64,000 bases of DNA from assembly GCA_016178705.1 (NCBI GenBank), contig JACOST010000030.1, forward strand, positions 62,001 through 126,000. Direction: 5' to 3'. This document shows, piece by piece, positions 9,606 to 17,910 of the stretch (its first letter is position 1; the number at the start of each line of letters is the position of its first letter). This DNA comes from Deltaproteobacteria bacterium (lineage in GTDB: Bacteria > Desulfobacterota > Binatia > HRBIN30 > JACQVA1). The translations under genes and the position numbers were made by a program. A model generated the notes under the pieces. It ran no database searches and had not been told where the DNA came from. It saw only the letters and a list, made by a program, of their open reading frames with translations.

Positions 9606-9669
9606 AGAGCCCGGCGTCGGTGGACGCGCCCGGGGGGGATGAGCAACGCCCACCGACTAACCGGGCTCT
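9606..9669 (-). promoter_or_regulatory. Long two-part hairpin in the probable 5' leader of the 80-aa gene and SOD
   Basis: AGAGCCCGG (9606-9614) pairs with CCGGGCTCT (9661-9669), and GTCGGTGG (9616-9623) pairs with CCACCGAC (9650-9657). That makes 17 base pairs interrupted by a small 1/3-nt internal loop, closed by a 26-nt apical region. It ends about 30 nt upstream of the start codon at 9575. No T tract follows, so a simple intrinsic terminator is unlikely. It may be a leader regulatory structure or a protein-binding site. Confidence 0.45.
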
Positions 9670-9994
9670 AACGAGACGCACTGATGTGCAGACGCAACTG
9701 GTGTGCCAGAGATCGTGCCGAGACAGTATCGATGGCCCGTGCGCTCATCGAGGAGTTCGCACTCCGAGCGCGTGGTGCTTCTTTCAAACGGCCTGTAAGA
9801 GTTTCAACGCCGAGTTGGTCGCGTCACAAGCCGGGACACTGTACGGATCGACGAGGCGAATCAGAACGACCCACACGCGCAAGCCCATTGCGCGTGCATG
9901 CGGACGCACGGCTACGTAGACGACGCGACGCGGTAGCTAGAGTCTGACGAACGAACGGAGATCACGCGCAATTTGACGCAGATCCGGTGGCCGC
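9670..9994. other. Intergenic stretch without a recognised gene
   Basis: This stretch lies between the hairpin and the glycosidase stop codon. Open frames here are short, lack ribosome-binding sites and resemble no family. Nothing else was recognised. Confidence 0.5.
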
Positions 9995-11278
9995 TCACTT
10001 CATGAACCGCTTCACCACCTCGGGCGTCACGCGGCCGCTGCGTGCGATCTCGGCGAAGAAGTGTGCGCTCTGGCGCGGGCGACGGGCGAGAGTGTCTCGA
10101 TCGACGTCGATGAGACCGAACTTCGGACCGTAGCCGAAGTTCCATTCGAAGTTGTCCATCGCCGACCAGTAGAAGTAGCCGCGGATGTCGGCGCCGTCGC
10201 GGCGCGCGTGATCGACCGCGGCCAAATGATCGGCGATGTAGTCAACGCGCTGCCGGTCGTCGTCGAGGCAGACGCCGTTCTCGGTCACGTAGACGGGCAG
10301 ACAGGTGGCCGCCGCGCGCAGCAGCAGGGGAGGGAAGCCTTCGGGGTACACTTCCCACGCCATCTGCGTGATCGTGCGGTTGACGAAGTCGGCCGGCGCG
10401 GGACCGCCGGTTTCCGCATCGTATCGCGCGCGCGAGTAGTACTGCACGCCGACGAACGAGGACGACGCCTGCAAGCCGGGGATCGGTTCATCGGCACGGT
10501 CGGGGTAGCGAAACACACCGGTGCGCAACGCGTCGTAGCAGGCTCCGGTCGATTCGGCGTCGCGGCGAGCGGCGAGCGCGCGGTCGGCCGCCGAATCAAC
10601 GCGCAAAGGTTCGTGCGCCTGCACTGCCAGCGTGATGCCGATCCGTGGCGTCAACTTCGCGTGCGCCTTCACCACCTCGCAGACCTGGGTGTGGGCCCGA
10701 AACAGATTGCAGAGCACGGTCGCCGAGAGCGCGTGGTCTTGCAGCCGCGGCGGGAAGTAACCCCAGCGGTAGCCGAGCTCGGCGTGGACCGTCGGCTCGT
10801 TGATCGTACACCAGTGGCTGACCAGGTCGCCGTACTCGCGCGCGCACAGCTCGGCGAAACGGCGGAAGGCATCGAGGTTCGCGACTTTCGAAAAACCGCC
10901 GCGCCGGGCGAACCACACCGGCAGCGTGAAGTGATGCAACGTCACCCACGGCTCGAGCTGCAGCTCGCGCAACTTAGTGAGGACTTGGCGGTAGTGCGCG
11001 ATCTCGGCGCGATTGACCTGGCCTTCGCTCGGCTCGATACGACTCCACTCGATCGACAGCCGGTGCGCCGTGTGCCCGAGCGATTTGAACAGCCGAAAGT
11101 CGTCCGCGAAGCGACGGTAGTGATCGCACGCAAGGCCCGACGGCTCGATCGCGTTGGTGTCCGGCGCCAGCTCATGCGCCCACCAATCGTTGTGGCGGTT
11201 GTCGCCCTCGACCTGATGCGCGGCAGTCGCGCTACCCCAGACGAAGTCGGACGGAAACTCCAGCGTACGTTCGATCAT
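9995..11278 (-). CDS. GH1 family beta-glucosidase
   Basis: A 427-residue retaining glycosidase of family 1, likely cleaving beta-glucosides or beta-galactosides in the cytoplasm, since no signal peptide is present. The N-terminal signature FPSDFVWGSATAAHQVEG is complete. The acid/base Glu is in CTINEP near residue 160 and the nucleophile Glu is in YVTENG near residue 340. Length is close to the family norm of 440-480. The ATG at 11278 follows GAGGAGG with a 6-nt spacer. The first 15 codons and the leader are duplicated at 13848-13985, where the rest of the copy is missing. The neighbouring membrane protein may act on glycans, but a shared pathway is not shown. Confidence 0.95.
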   Translation of the reverse strand: MIERTLEFPSDFVWGSATAAHQVEGDNRHNDWWAHELAPDTNAIEPSGLACDHYRRFADDFRLFKSLGHTAHRLSIEWSRIEPSEGQVNRAEIAHYRQVLTKLRELQLEPWVTLHHFTLPVWFARRGGFSKVANLDAFRRFAELCAREYGDLVSHWCTINEPTVHAELGYRWGYFPPRLQDHALSATVLCNLFRAHTQVCEVVKAHAKLTPRIGITLAVQAHEPLRVDSAADRALAARRDAESTGACYDALRTGVFRYPDRADEPIPGLQASSSFVGVQYYSRARYDAETGGPAPADFVNRTITQMAWEVYPEGFPPLLLRAAATCLPVYVTENGVCLDDDRQRVDYIADHLAAVDHARRDGADIRGYFYWSAMDNFEWNFGYGPKFGLIDVDRDTLARRPRQSAHFFAEIARSGRVTPEVVKRFMK

Positions 11279-11381
11279 CGAGTGCCTCCTCAGATGGAGC
11301 GCGTCGGATAGCACGAAGCCGCATACACGCAAAGGTTCCTTCCTCTGCGGCACCCGCCCACGTGGAGCGCACGGATCGGAT

Positions 11382-11532
11382 GGCCTCCGCCCTAACCCTC
11401 CTCCGTCCGCGGAAGTGCTCACGGAGGAGGGAACTGGACGGCGGTGCTGCGACTCGAGATAGCACCGCAAGTGCGTACACGTTCCCTCCTTTGCGGCATC
11501 ACCCGCCGCGGAGGAGGGCTAGGGAGGAGGCC
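11382..11532. repeat. Palindromic element with 24-bp terminal inverted repeats (copy 1)
   Basis: The left end (11382-11405) and right end (11509-11532) are inverted copies matching at 22 of 24 positions. The consensus end is GGCCTCC, then CCCTA, then CCCTCCTCCG. The 103-bp interior is non-coding. A second, shorter member with the same ends lies inside the cyclase gene at 14919-15028. The layout is that of a non-autonomous miniature mobile element; no transposase is present. Confidence 0.7.
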
Positions 11533-11534
11533 TC

Positions 11535-11592
11535 CGATGCACGACTCACGAGTCCCGACTCACGATTCACCAATCACGAGCCACGGCTCACA
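11535..11592. repeat. Degenerate short direct repeats (ACTCACGA-like)
   Basis: Five or six imperfect copies of a unit resembling ACTCACGAG/T follow each other before the next gene. No coding frame or regulatory motif was seen here. It is probably low-complexity intergenic filler. Confidence 0.5.
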
Positions 11593-11634
11593 TGCTTGAC
11601 GGCGACAACCCTTGCCACATAGGACGGCGGCGTC

Positions 11635-13161
11635 ATGCAAGGTTCACGGAAGGTCGCACTCGCGGTCGCATCGCTGATCGCGCTGTTCGTTCCCTTCTTT
11701 TTCTACCCGGCGGTCACTCACCGGCTTCCGTTCGGGTACGGCGGGCTGTACGCGCTGATGGCGGAGGGGATTGCCGATCATCATTTTTTCCTCCCACTGA
11801 AGGTCCCGTACTACGGACCCGGCGGCTTACCGTTCGCGTATCCGCCGCTGTCGTTCTACCTCATGGCCGCGGTGACTCACGCCACGGGCATGTCGCCGCT
11901 GACGTACATGCGGTTCATGCCGCCGTTCGGTCTGGTTGCCAGCGTGGTGGCGATGTTCTTCCTCGCCCGTGCGATCACCGCGTCGATTCAGCAGGCGACG
12001 CTCGCGGCGGTCTTGTTCGGTATCTCGCCGACAACCTTCGAGCTTCAGGGAGACATCGGCGGGGTGTGTCGCGGCGTGGGATTGCTCGCGGCGCTCGTTA
12101 CCGCGACCTTGGTCTACCGCGCAGTGGAACGCGCCACGGCGCGCGACGTGATCCTTGCTGCCGTCTTGTTCGCGGCAACGATCCTCTCGCATTTCGCCTA
12201 CGCCGTGTTTGCCGCAGCGAGTATGGCGATGTTCGGTCTGCGGGCGATGTTCGGTCCGCGAGGGATGAGGCGGATGTGGGTGGTGGTCGTCATCGGAGTC
12301 ATTGCCGGCGTGCTCACCCTGCCGTGGTGGGTGTTGATGATCCATCGTCACGGCCTGCAAGTGTTCATGCGGATCGCCGACACCCACGACGGCATGGGGT
12401 TCGTCCGATACCTGACGGACCCGTGGGCGTTGGGCCGTTTGCTGGTTCGCTACGTTGTGGCGAACGGAACGCCGCTCGGCGGTGGCAGCGCGATTCTTGG
12501 CGTGGCGCAGCAGGTCGCTACCGGTGCGTGGTTCGTACCCGGCTGGCTGCTTGCCACCGCGCTCTTCAATGGAGGCGAGGGCGCACGCTTTGCCACGGTC
12601 GTGACCGCGCTGCTCAGCGCATCAATCCTCCGAGTGGTGTCCGAGTCGATGTGTCGTCACGCAACCTCGGAGACGCGTGCGACCGCGACGCGAGCGGTGT
12701 TCTTCGGGGTGCTCCTGCTGCTCTCGTTTGGCGCCGCGTTTGTGCACCATGCGAACAGCGTTGCTCCGTCTCTGTCGGAAGAGTTCCTCACGGTCGCCCA
12801 GTGGGTCCGCGAACACTCGCCGGTCAACAGCCGGTACCTGTTGGTGTCTGACGACGCGGCTCAGCATGAGATGATGACGTACTTCGCCCGCCGCGAACCC
12901 CTCGTCAGCTATTTCGGCGCCGAATGGACCGGTCGCTATCGCGAGCAGGCGGACCGGCAGAAGGAGATTGTGGAGTGCGCCCGTGAGCGATCCTACTCGT
13001 GCCTTGACGATTTCATCCGCCGGAACGATCTGGCGGTCGAAGTCATCGTCGGGCGAGTCGACCCCCGGCCGGAATCCATCGCCTCGCGGATCGAAGCCGA
13101 CGACTGGCAGCGCGTGTACGCCAATGCCACCTACGCAGTGTGGCAGCGGCAAGCGCGATAG
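11635..13161 (+). CDS. Multi-pass membrane protein, GT-C glycosyltransferase-like
   Basis: A 508-residue integral membrane protein. It has an N-terminal hydrophobic helix, about nine further transmembrane segments up to residue 375, and a soluble C-terminal domain of about 130 residues. The first outside loop (GGLYALMAEGIADHHF then FAYPPLSFYL) has the layout of lipid-linked-sugar glycosyltransferases of the GT-C fold. That suggests transfer of a sugar from a polyprenyl carrier at the outer face of the inner membrane. The catalytic acidic residue cannot be assigned with certainty. The start ATG follows GGACGG. It stands alone, divergent from the GH1 gene. A transport or unknown function is possible. 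Confidence 0.6.
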   Translation: MQGSRKVALAVASLIALFVPFFFYPAVTHRLPFGYGGLYALMAEGIADHHFFLPLKVPYYGPGGLPFAYPPLSFYLMAAVTHATGMSPLTYMRFMPPFGLVASVVAMFFLARAITASIQQATLAAVLFGISPTTFELQGDIGGVCRGVGLLAALVTATLVYRAVERATARDVILAAVLFAATILSHFAYAVFAAASMAMFGLRAMFGPRGMRRMWVVVVIGVIAGVLTLPWWVLMIHRHGLQVFMRIADTHDGMGFVRYLTDPWALGRLLVRYVVANGTPLGGGSAILGVAQQVATGAWFVPGWLLATALFNGGEGARFATVVTALLSASILRVVSESMCRHATSETRATATRAVFFGVLLLLSFGAAFVHHANSVAPSLSEEFLTVAQWVREHSPVNSRYLLVSDDAAQHEMMTYFARREPLVSYFGAEWTGRYREQADRQKEIVECARERSYSCLDDFIRRNDLAVEVIVGRVDPRPESIASRIEADDWQRVYANATYAVWQRQAR

Positions 13162-13259
13162 TAGGTTTCGTTGCGGAAGGTCTTTGGGTTACCTGCTCAG
13201 CGTCTGCGAGACCTGCGAGAAGCCGCCGTACCGGGCGCGTTCCCACGCCGCAGGCCGCA

Positions 13260-13517
13260 TCAGGCCCGAGCGGCGTCGTAGTCTGCGAGAGGAAACGTCA
13301 CCTTCTTTTTGATTCGATGGGCTTGCCTGGCGATTACTTCGAGTCGCTTGAAGACTGGCGCGTCATAGTACTGCTCGCCGCAGTGCGTGCACACCCAAGC
13401 GGGAACATGGTCGACGTAAACCGTCTGGCCCTTGAATGCGAACCGCGCCCTGACGGTCTGCTTGTCGAGCATCCCGTCGCAAAACTCACATCGCTCTTGT
13501 GGCCCGTTCTTGCTCAT
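13260..13517 (-). CDS. YgiT/MqsA-type zinc-finger antitoxin
   Basis: An 85-residue protein with two CxxC pairs (CEFC near residue 10 and CTHC near residue 43) typical of the YgiT-type zinc finger found at the N-terminus of MqsA antitoxins. The usual C-terminal helix-turn-helix is short or absent, as in many family members. It starts 3 bp after a DUF4258 gene, giving the toxin-first order known from mqsRA. The likely role is to bind and neutralise that partner and to repress the pair. Function is inferred from family and context. Confidence 0.8.
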   Translation of the reverse strand: MSKNGPQERCEFCDGMLDKQTVRARFAFKGQTVYVDHVPAWVCTHCGEQYYDAPVFKRLEVIARQAHRIKKKVTFPLADYDAARA

Positions 13518-13520
13518 TGC

Positions 13521-13799
13521 TTACTCCTCGACTGCATACGCCGTAATCACCAATAGCACGTCGGAGGCTAGAAATCGGCACACCACGCACGCACGCCGCC
13601 TGTCAGTGGTCTCGCCTGCCACTTCGTAACGAGTGCCGCGTGGGTCGCGCGTGAACACTTTGCTGATTCGTCCGCCGAGAATGACCCGTTCCACATCGGC
13701 GGACTCCAGACGATCGTCCGACATTTCATCGATCGCATGAACGCTGATGCGGTAGCGCTGGTCGGCGACTGCCTGCCGCATCCGCTCCAGTGCGTTCAT
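13521..13799 (-). CDS. DUF4258 protein, probable toxin
   Basis: A 92-residue protein with the DUF4258 pattern: an N-terminal helix, ISVHAIDEMSDDRLESADVERVIL, then beta strands ending in a hydrophobic VLLVITAYAVEE. Such proteins are often paired with YgiT-type zinc-finger antitoxins, as here, and are thought to be RelE/MqsR-like mRNA-targeting toxins. GGATGGAG precedes the ATG. The gene starts 48 bp from a truncated GH1 duplicate, suggesting the pair arrived at, or helped create, that junction. No activity can be read directly from the sequence. Confidence 0.75.
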   Translation of the reverse strand: MNALERMRQAVADQRYRISVHAIDEMSDDRLESADVERVILGGRISKVFTRDPRGTRYEVAGETTDRRRACVVCRFLASDVLLVITAYAVEE

Positions 13800-13847
13800 C
13801 GAGGCTCCATCCTACCTACGGCTGATCGCAGACACGGGCTCTGGTAC

Positions 13848-13985
13848 TCATCGCGTCGCGCTACCCCAGACGAAGTCGGACGGGAACTCCAGCGCGCGTT
13901 CGAGCATCGAGTGCCTCCCTAAAATGGAACGCGTCGGATAGCACGAAGCCGCATGGTGGCAAAGGTTCCCTCCTCTGCGACATCG
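13848..13985 (-). pseudogene. Truncated duplicate of the GH1 gene 5' end and leader
   Basis: An ATG at 13907 starts the codons MLERALEFPSDFVWGSATR followed at once by TGA (13848-13850). The first 17 residues match the intact GH1 start at 11278 except for two substitutions. Homology continues upstream through the Shine-Dalgarno and about 70 bp of leader (11279-11350 matching 13908-13985). The remaining 95 percent of the gene is gone and the DUF4258/YgiT pair begins 48 bp away. This is a relic of a duplication. Confidence 0.85.
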
Positions 13986-13997
13986 CTCGGCGCGACC

Positions 13998-14225
13998 CTA
14001 CTGGCACTGCAAGGTCACTCCGTCTGGGGTAATGCATTGACCGCTGCAGCAGTCGCTCGCGAGGACGCAGGTTGCCCCGGCGTCCAAACACGTGGGTGTT
14101 CCGGTGACGACTGGCGTGTTCGGAAGCATACCGTTTATGACGAGGTCCTCTCCGCCGCAGCCGATGAAGGCAATCAGCAGGCACAACCCGATGGTCGCGA
14201 TGGCCAGATGGAGTTGGGTGTTCAT
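13998..14225 (-). CDS. Small cysteine-rich lipoprotein
   Basis: A 75-residue protein with a lipoprotein signal: hydrophobic LAIATIGLCLLIAFIG then the lipid-accepting Cys and G-G. The mature part is only about 50 residues and carries six more cysteines in a compact pattern (TCLDAGATC, SDCCSGQC, QC). This spacing with adjacent cysteines resembles small disulfide-knot domains. It should be anchored to a membrane facing the periplasm or outside. AGGAGGT lies 11 nt before the ATG. I do not know a function; a secreted knottin-like binding module is possible. The start of the large cyclase gene lies 180 bp away on the other strand. Confidence 0.7.
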   Translation of the reverse strand: MNTQLHLAIATIGLCLLIAFIGCGGEDLVINGMLPNTPVVTGTPTCLDAGATCVLASDCCSGQCITPDGVTLQCQ

Positions 14226-14405
14226 TGGGTGGCCTACCTCCTGTATTCAAATCGAGTAACGAGTCACGTCCGCTTTCGGTTGACCGGAGTGGCATCTTCA
14301 TCCCACGCCGAACCGGCTCCTTGCGGCCGCTGTCTCGCCGGCTTTCATCCAGGCACACGATGCCGACTCACACTTGACAGTGTGGTGATCGATTTGGGAC
14401 AAGCG

Positions 14406-17400
14406 ATGCCCATGCCCTGTCCCCAATGCCAGCACGAGAACCCACCGGGTGCCAAGTTCTGCCTCGAATGCGGCGCGCGGCTAACGCTCGCGTGCGACCA
14501 ATGCGGCGCGCAGCTTCCGCCAGGTGCGAAGTTCTGTTTGGAATGTGGCGCGCAGATAGTAGGCAGTAGGCAGACGGCAGTAGACAGTTCCGATCCGGTT
14601 CCGCCCCTAACAGCTAACCCCCTAACACCTAACACCCTGTCTTCCGGCGAGCGCCGGCAGCTCACGGTGCTGTTCTGCGATCTCGTCGGATCGACCGAGA
14701 TCGCCGCGCAACTCGATCCGGAGGACTGGCACCGCATCTCGAAGGAGTACCAACAGGTCGCCGCGGCGGCGGTCACCCGCTTCGGCGGCCACGTCGACAA
14801 GTTTCTCGGCGACGGCCTGGTGTGTTTCTTCGGTGTGCCCGAGGCGCACGACGATGACGCCGAGCGGGCCGTGCGCGCGGGGCTGGCGATCGTGGATGCG
14901 GTGCAGACGTTGAACAAGCGCCTCCTCCCTAGCCCTCCTCCGTTGCCGGACATGGCAACAGAGGAGGAAATTCCGGTCCCCTCCTCTGCGAACATTTCCG
15001 TGAGCGGAGGAGGGTTAGGGTGGAGGCCGGTTCTCTCCGTCCGTGTCGGCATGCACACGGGATCGGCCGTGGTCGCCCACGGCGGGGGCGCGTCGCAGGA
15101 CGTCTTCGGCGACACCCCGAACATCGCGGCCCGCGTGCAAGGCGCCGCTGAACCCGACACGGTGGTAATCACCGCGGCGACGCAACGGCTCGTTGCGGGG
15201 CTCTTCGTCGTGGAAGATCGCGGGCCGCACTCACTCAAGGGGATTGCCGCCCCCGTCGGGCTGTACCGCGTGGTCCAGGCCAGCGGCGTGCGCGGCCGGT
15301 TGGCGGCTGCGGCGGCCGGCGGACTGACTCCATTCGTCGGCCGCGAGCGCGAGCGGCAGACGGTGGCCGAGGCGTGGGAGCGCACACAGGACGGCGAGGG
15401 ACAGGTGGTGCTCCTCAGTGGCGAGGCCGGCATCGGGAAGTCGCGCCTGGTGCAAGACTTCAAGGCCGGTCTCGCGCAGACGCCGCACACCTGGATAGAG
15501 AGCGGCTGCGCAGCCTACTACGACACCACGCCGTTCCACGTCGTCGCCGATCTGCTGCGGCAGGGCTTCGGCTGGGCGGCCGATCTCTCGACCGAGGCCC
15601 GGCTCGACGCCCTCGACCGGTCGCTCGCGGTGGTGGGCTTGAAGCCGGCACAGGCGGCGCCGGTGATCGCGCCGCTGCTGGATCTGCCGCTCCCCGAGGG
15701 CCGCTATCCGCCCCTGTTCCTGTCTCCCGAGCAGCAGCGCAAACGCTTGCTGGCGACGCTGGTGGCGTGGGTGTGCGGCGCGGCCCGGCTGCAGCCGAGC
15801 GTGCTCGTCATCGAGGATCTCCACTGGGTCGACCCCTCGACGCTCGAATTGCTCGGGCTGCTGGTCGAGCAGAGCGCGCGCGAGCCACTGCTGTTGGTGC
15901 TGACCGCGCGGCCGGAGTTCCGTCCGCCGTGGCCGCTGCGGGCGCATCACACGCAGCTCAACCTGAACCGGCTGACGAAGCGGCAGGTGCACGAGATGAT
16001 CGTGCGCGTGGCGGTGCGCGTAATCCCGCCGGGGGAGATGCTGGAGGCGCTGGCGGTGCGCACCGACGGGGTGCCGCTGTTCGTAGAAGAATTGACCCGC
16101 GCGGTGCTGGAGGCGGAAGGCGCCGCCCTGATGACGCGGGAGATTCCCGTGACCTTGCAGGACACGCTCATGGCGCGGCTCGACCGGCTCGGACCGGCGA
16201 AGGAGACCGCACAGCTCACCGACGCCGAGCTGGTGTATGTGCGCGGACTGCCGCCCGAAGCGACGTACACCTTCAAGCACGCGCTGATCCAGGACACGGC
16301 GTACGAGTCGCTGCTGAAGAGCCGGCGGCGGGAGCTGCACCGCGCGGTGGCGGAGGCGCTGACGGGCCGCTTCGCCGCCCTGGCCGAGGCGCAGCCGGCG
16401 GTCGTGGCGCAGCACTGGGAGGCTGCCGGCGAAACGGAGCGGGCGATCAGCGCGTGGCAAGAGGCGGGCGACCGCGCCAAGGATCGCAGCGCGATGATGG
16501 AAGCCGAGCGGCAGTACCGCCGTGGGCTGGCAGCGCTGGCGGCGCTACCCGACACGCCCGCACGCGACTCGCAAGAGCTGGCGCTTCAGATCGCGCTTGA
16601 ACCCGTCGTGAACGTCATCCACGGCTTCGGCTCAAAAGAGAACGATCCGATCAAACAGAGGGTGCGCGAGCTGAGTGCGCGAACCGGCGATACGCACCAA
16701 TTCGCATTCTCCCTGGTTATGGCGTGGACGCTCCCGATCGCCCGCGGCGAAGCGCGCGCCGCCTTGTCGTTGGCTGAGGAAGCGCTCGTGGCGGCCCGCA
16801 ACGACGGCGCCCACTTCCTCCTTGCCTGGGCACACTATGCCGTGGCGCAGTCGCAGTTTCAGCTCGGTGATCTCAACTCCGCAGGCGAGCACGCCGCGTC
16901 GGCGCTGCGGTTCTACCGCGAAGAAGACTTTCGCGACTGGCCAACCGCGCCTGGCGCCCTTGCGCAGGGGATTATGGCATCGGTCTCGGCGAACATGGGC
17001 TTCCCAGAACGCGCCCACGGCGAGATCGAGAAGCTGCTCGCGCTCGTGGAACGACTTCCGCTCCCGTCGCAGCGCGGTCTCGCGCTGGTTGGTGCGGCTA
17101 CCGCGCAAGCACAGCTCCGTCAGGCGAGCGCCGTTGTCGCGCACGCGGATCGAATCCTGAGCCTCGCGCTCGAACACGACCTGCCGCAATTCACCGGATG
17201 GGGACACGTCTTCCACGGCTGGGCGCTCGCCCTTCAAGGTGGACGTGAAGAGGGGATCGCCGAGCTGCGGGAGGGTCTTGCGGGCTACGCTGCCTTTGGC
17301 AATCGCGCTTCGGCCGGAGGGTACCTCGGCTGGCTCGCCGAGGCGCAGCTCCTGGGCGGGCAGGTCACCGACGGTCTCGCCACCATCGAGGAAGCGCTGA

Positions 17401-17708
17401 CCGCGGTTCCCGAAGAGCGCATGTTCATCCCCGAGCTGCTGCGCCTGCGCGGCGAGCTGCGCGCCGCCGCCGCCGGCGCCGATGTCGCCACCGTCGAGGC
17501 GAGCTTCACCGAAGCGATCACCCTCGCCCGCGAGATCGGCACCAAGCTCGTCGAGCTGCGCGCCACCACCAGCCTGGCGCGCTTCCTCGCCCGTCACGGC
17601 CGTACCGACGAAGCGCGCGCCCTCCTCGCACCGCTCTACGCCACCTTCACCGAAGGCTTTGACACCCCCGACCTGCAAGACGCCAAGGCGCTGCTGGCGG
17701 AGTTGTAG
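14406..17708 (+). CDS. Zinc-ribbon, class III adenylate/guanylate cyclase, AAA ATPase and TPR protein
   Basis: A 1100-residue signalling protein. Residues 5-47 hold two zinc ribbons (CPQC, CLECG, CDQCG, CLECG). The cyclase domain (about 83-300) keeps both metal Asp residues, 92 (FCDLVG) and 136 (FLGDG), and the Asn/Arg pair in PNIAARVQ, so it may be active. An AAA_16/STAND ATPase follows, with Walker A GEAGIGKS near 339 and Walker B VLVIEDLHW. TPR-like helices fill the last 500 residues. Two repeat-derived inserts lie at 14557-14638 (linker) and 14919-15028 (inside the cyclase domain). About 33 residues usual after the ATPase (between ETAQL and TDAELVY) are missing. The start could also be the ATG at 14412. 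Confidence 0.9.
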   Translation: MPMPCPQCQHENPPGAKFCLECGARLTLACDQCGAQLPPGAKFCLECGAQIVGSRQTAVDSSDPVPPLTANPLTPNTLSSGERRQLTVLFCDLVGSTEIAAQLDPEDWHRISKEYQQVAAAAVTRFGGHVDKFLGDGLVCFFGVPEAHDDDAERAVRAGLAIVDAVQTLNKRLLPSPPPLPDMATEEEIPVPSSANISVSGGGLGWRPVLSVRVGMHTGSAVVAHGGGASQDVFGDTPNIAARVQGAAEPDTVVITAATQRLVAGLFVVEDRGPHSLKGIAAPVGLYRVVQASGVRGRLAAAAAGGLTPFVGRERERQTVAEAWERTQDGEGQVVLLSGEAGIGKSRLVQDFKAGLAQTPHTWIESGCAAYYDTTPFHVVADLLRQGFGWAADLSTEARLDALDRSLAVVGLKPAQAAPVIAPLLDLPLPEGRYPPLFLSPEQQRKRLLATLVAWVCGAARLQPSVLVIEDLHWVDPSTLELLGLLVEQSAREPLLLVLTARPEFRPPWPLRAHHTQLNLNRLTKRQVHEMIVRVAVRVIPPGEMLEALAVRTDGVPLFVEELTRAVLEAEGAALMTREIPVTLQDTLMARLDRLGPAKETAQLTDAELVYVRGLPPEATYTFKHALIQDTAYESLLKSRRRELHRAVAEALTGRFAALAEAQPAVVAQHWEAAGETERAISAWQEAGDRAKDRSAMMEAERQYRRGLAALAALPDTPARDSQELALQIALEPVVNVIHGFGSKENDPIKQRVRELSARTGDTHQFAFSLVMAWTLPIARGEARAALSLAEEALVAARNDGAHFLLAWAHYAVAQSQFQLGDLNSAGEHAASALRFYREEDFRDWPTAPGALAQGIMASVSANMGFPERAHGEIEKLLALVERLPLPSQRGLALVGAATAQAQLRQASAVVAHADRILSLALEHDLPQFTGWGHVFHGWALALQGGREEGIAELREGLAGYAAFGNRASAGGYLGWLAEAQLLGGQVTDGLATIEEALTAVPEERMFIPELLRLRGELRAAAAGADVATVEASFTEAITLAREIGTKLVELRATTSLARFLARHGRTDEARALLAPLYATFTEGFDTPDLQDAKALLAEL
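14557..14638. repeat. Low-complexity insert within the cyclase gene linker
   Basis: Short repeats of TAGGCAG (14557-14584) and of CCCTAACA/CCCTAACC (14604-14638) are read through in frame as a Pro/Thr/Ser linker between the zinc ribbons and the cyclase domain. The same kind of sequence is normally intergenic, so it was probably gained after the domains were fused. Confidence 0.5.
14919..15028. repeat. Palindromic element with 24-bp inverted ends inside the cyclase domain (copy 2)
   Basis: The ends at 14919-14942 and 15005-15028 match the inverted ends of the element at 11382-11532 at 22-23 of 24 positions. The 110-bp element is translated in frame as about 36 Pro/Gly/Ser-rich residues (172-207) between helix AIVDAVQTLNKR and strand LSVRVGMHTG of the cyclase fold. 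No target duplication is obvious. Confidence 0.7.
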
Positions 17709-17858
17709 GCGCGTCGTCTGCGACACGAAGGCCAGCGGGCCCCCGTTCTGCGCTTCTGATTCATGCTGCGGTCTTTGTCGTCGAGGTCTGCCGCTGTGGC
17801 TTCCACTCGCGAGGCGTCAGCTCCAGCCCACCATCTCGTCCGATTCCGGGCGATGCAT

Positions 17859-17876
17859 GGTGGGCAGTGCCCACCC
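17859..17876. repeat. Short palindrome in the 17.7-18.1 kb intergenic region
   Basis: GGTGGGCA and its complement form a compact hairpin followed by CCTACGG. It lies in a 390-bp gene-free stretch between the cyclase and CoA-transferase genes that otherwise holds only the 17911-18001 repeat. Confidence 0.4.
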
Positions 17877-17910
17877 TACGGACACTCTCGATTTTCGTCT
17901 CGACAACAGG

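Noticed and set aside
9684-9947. Small plus-strand frame in the gap before the GH1 gene
   Set aside because: No start signal, Arg-rich, no homology that I recognise.
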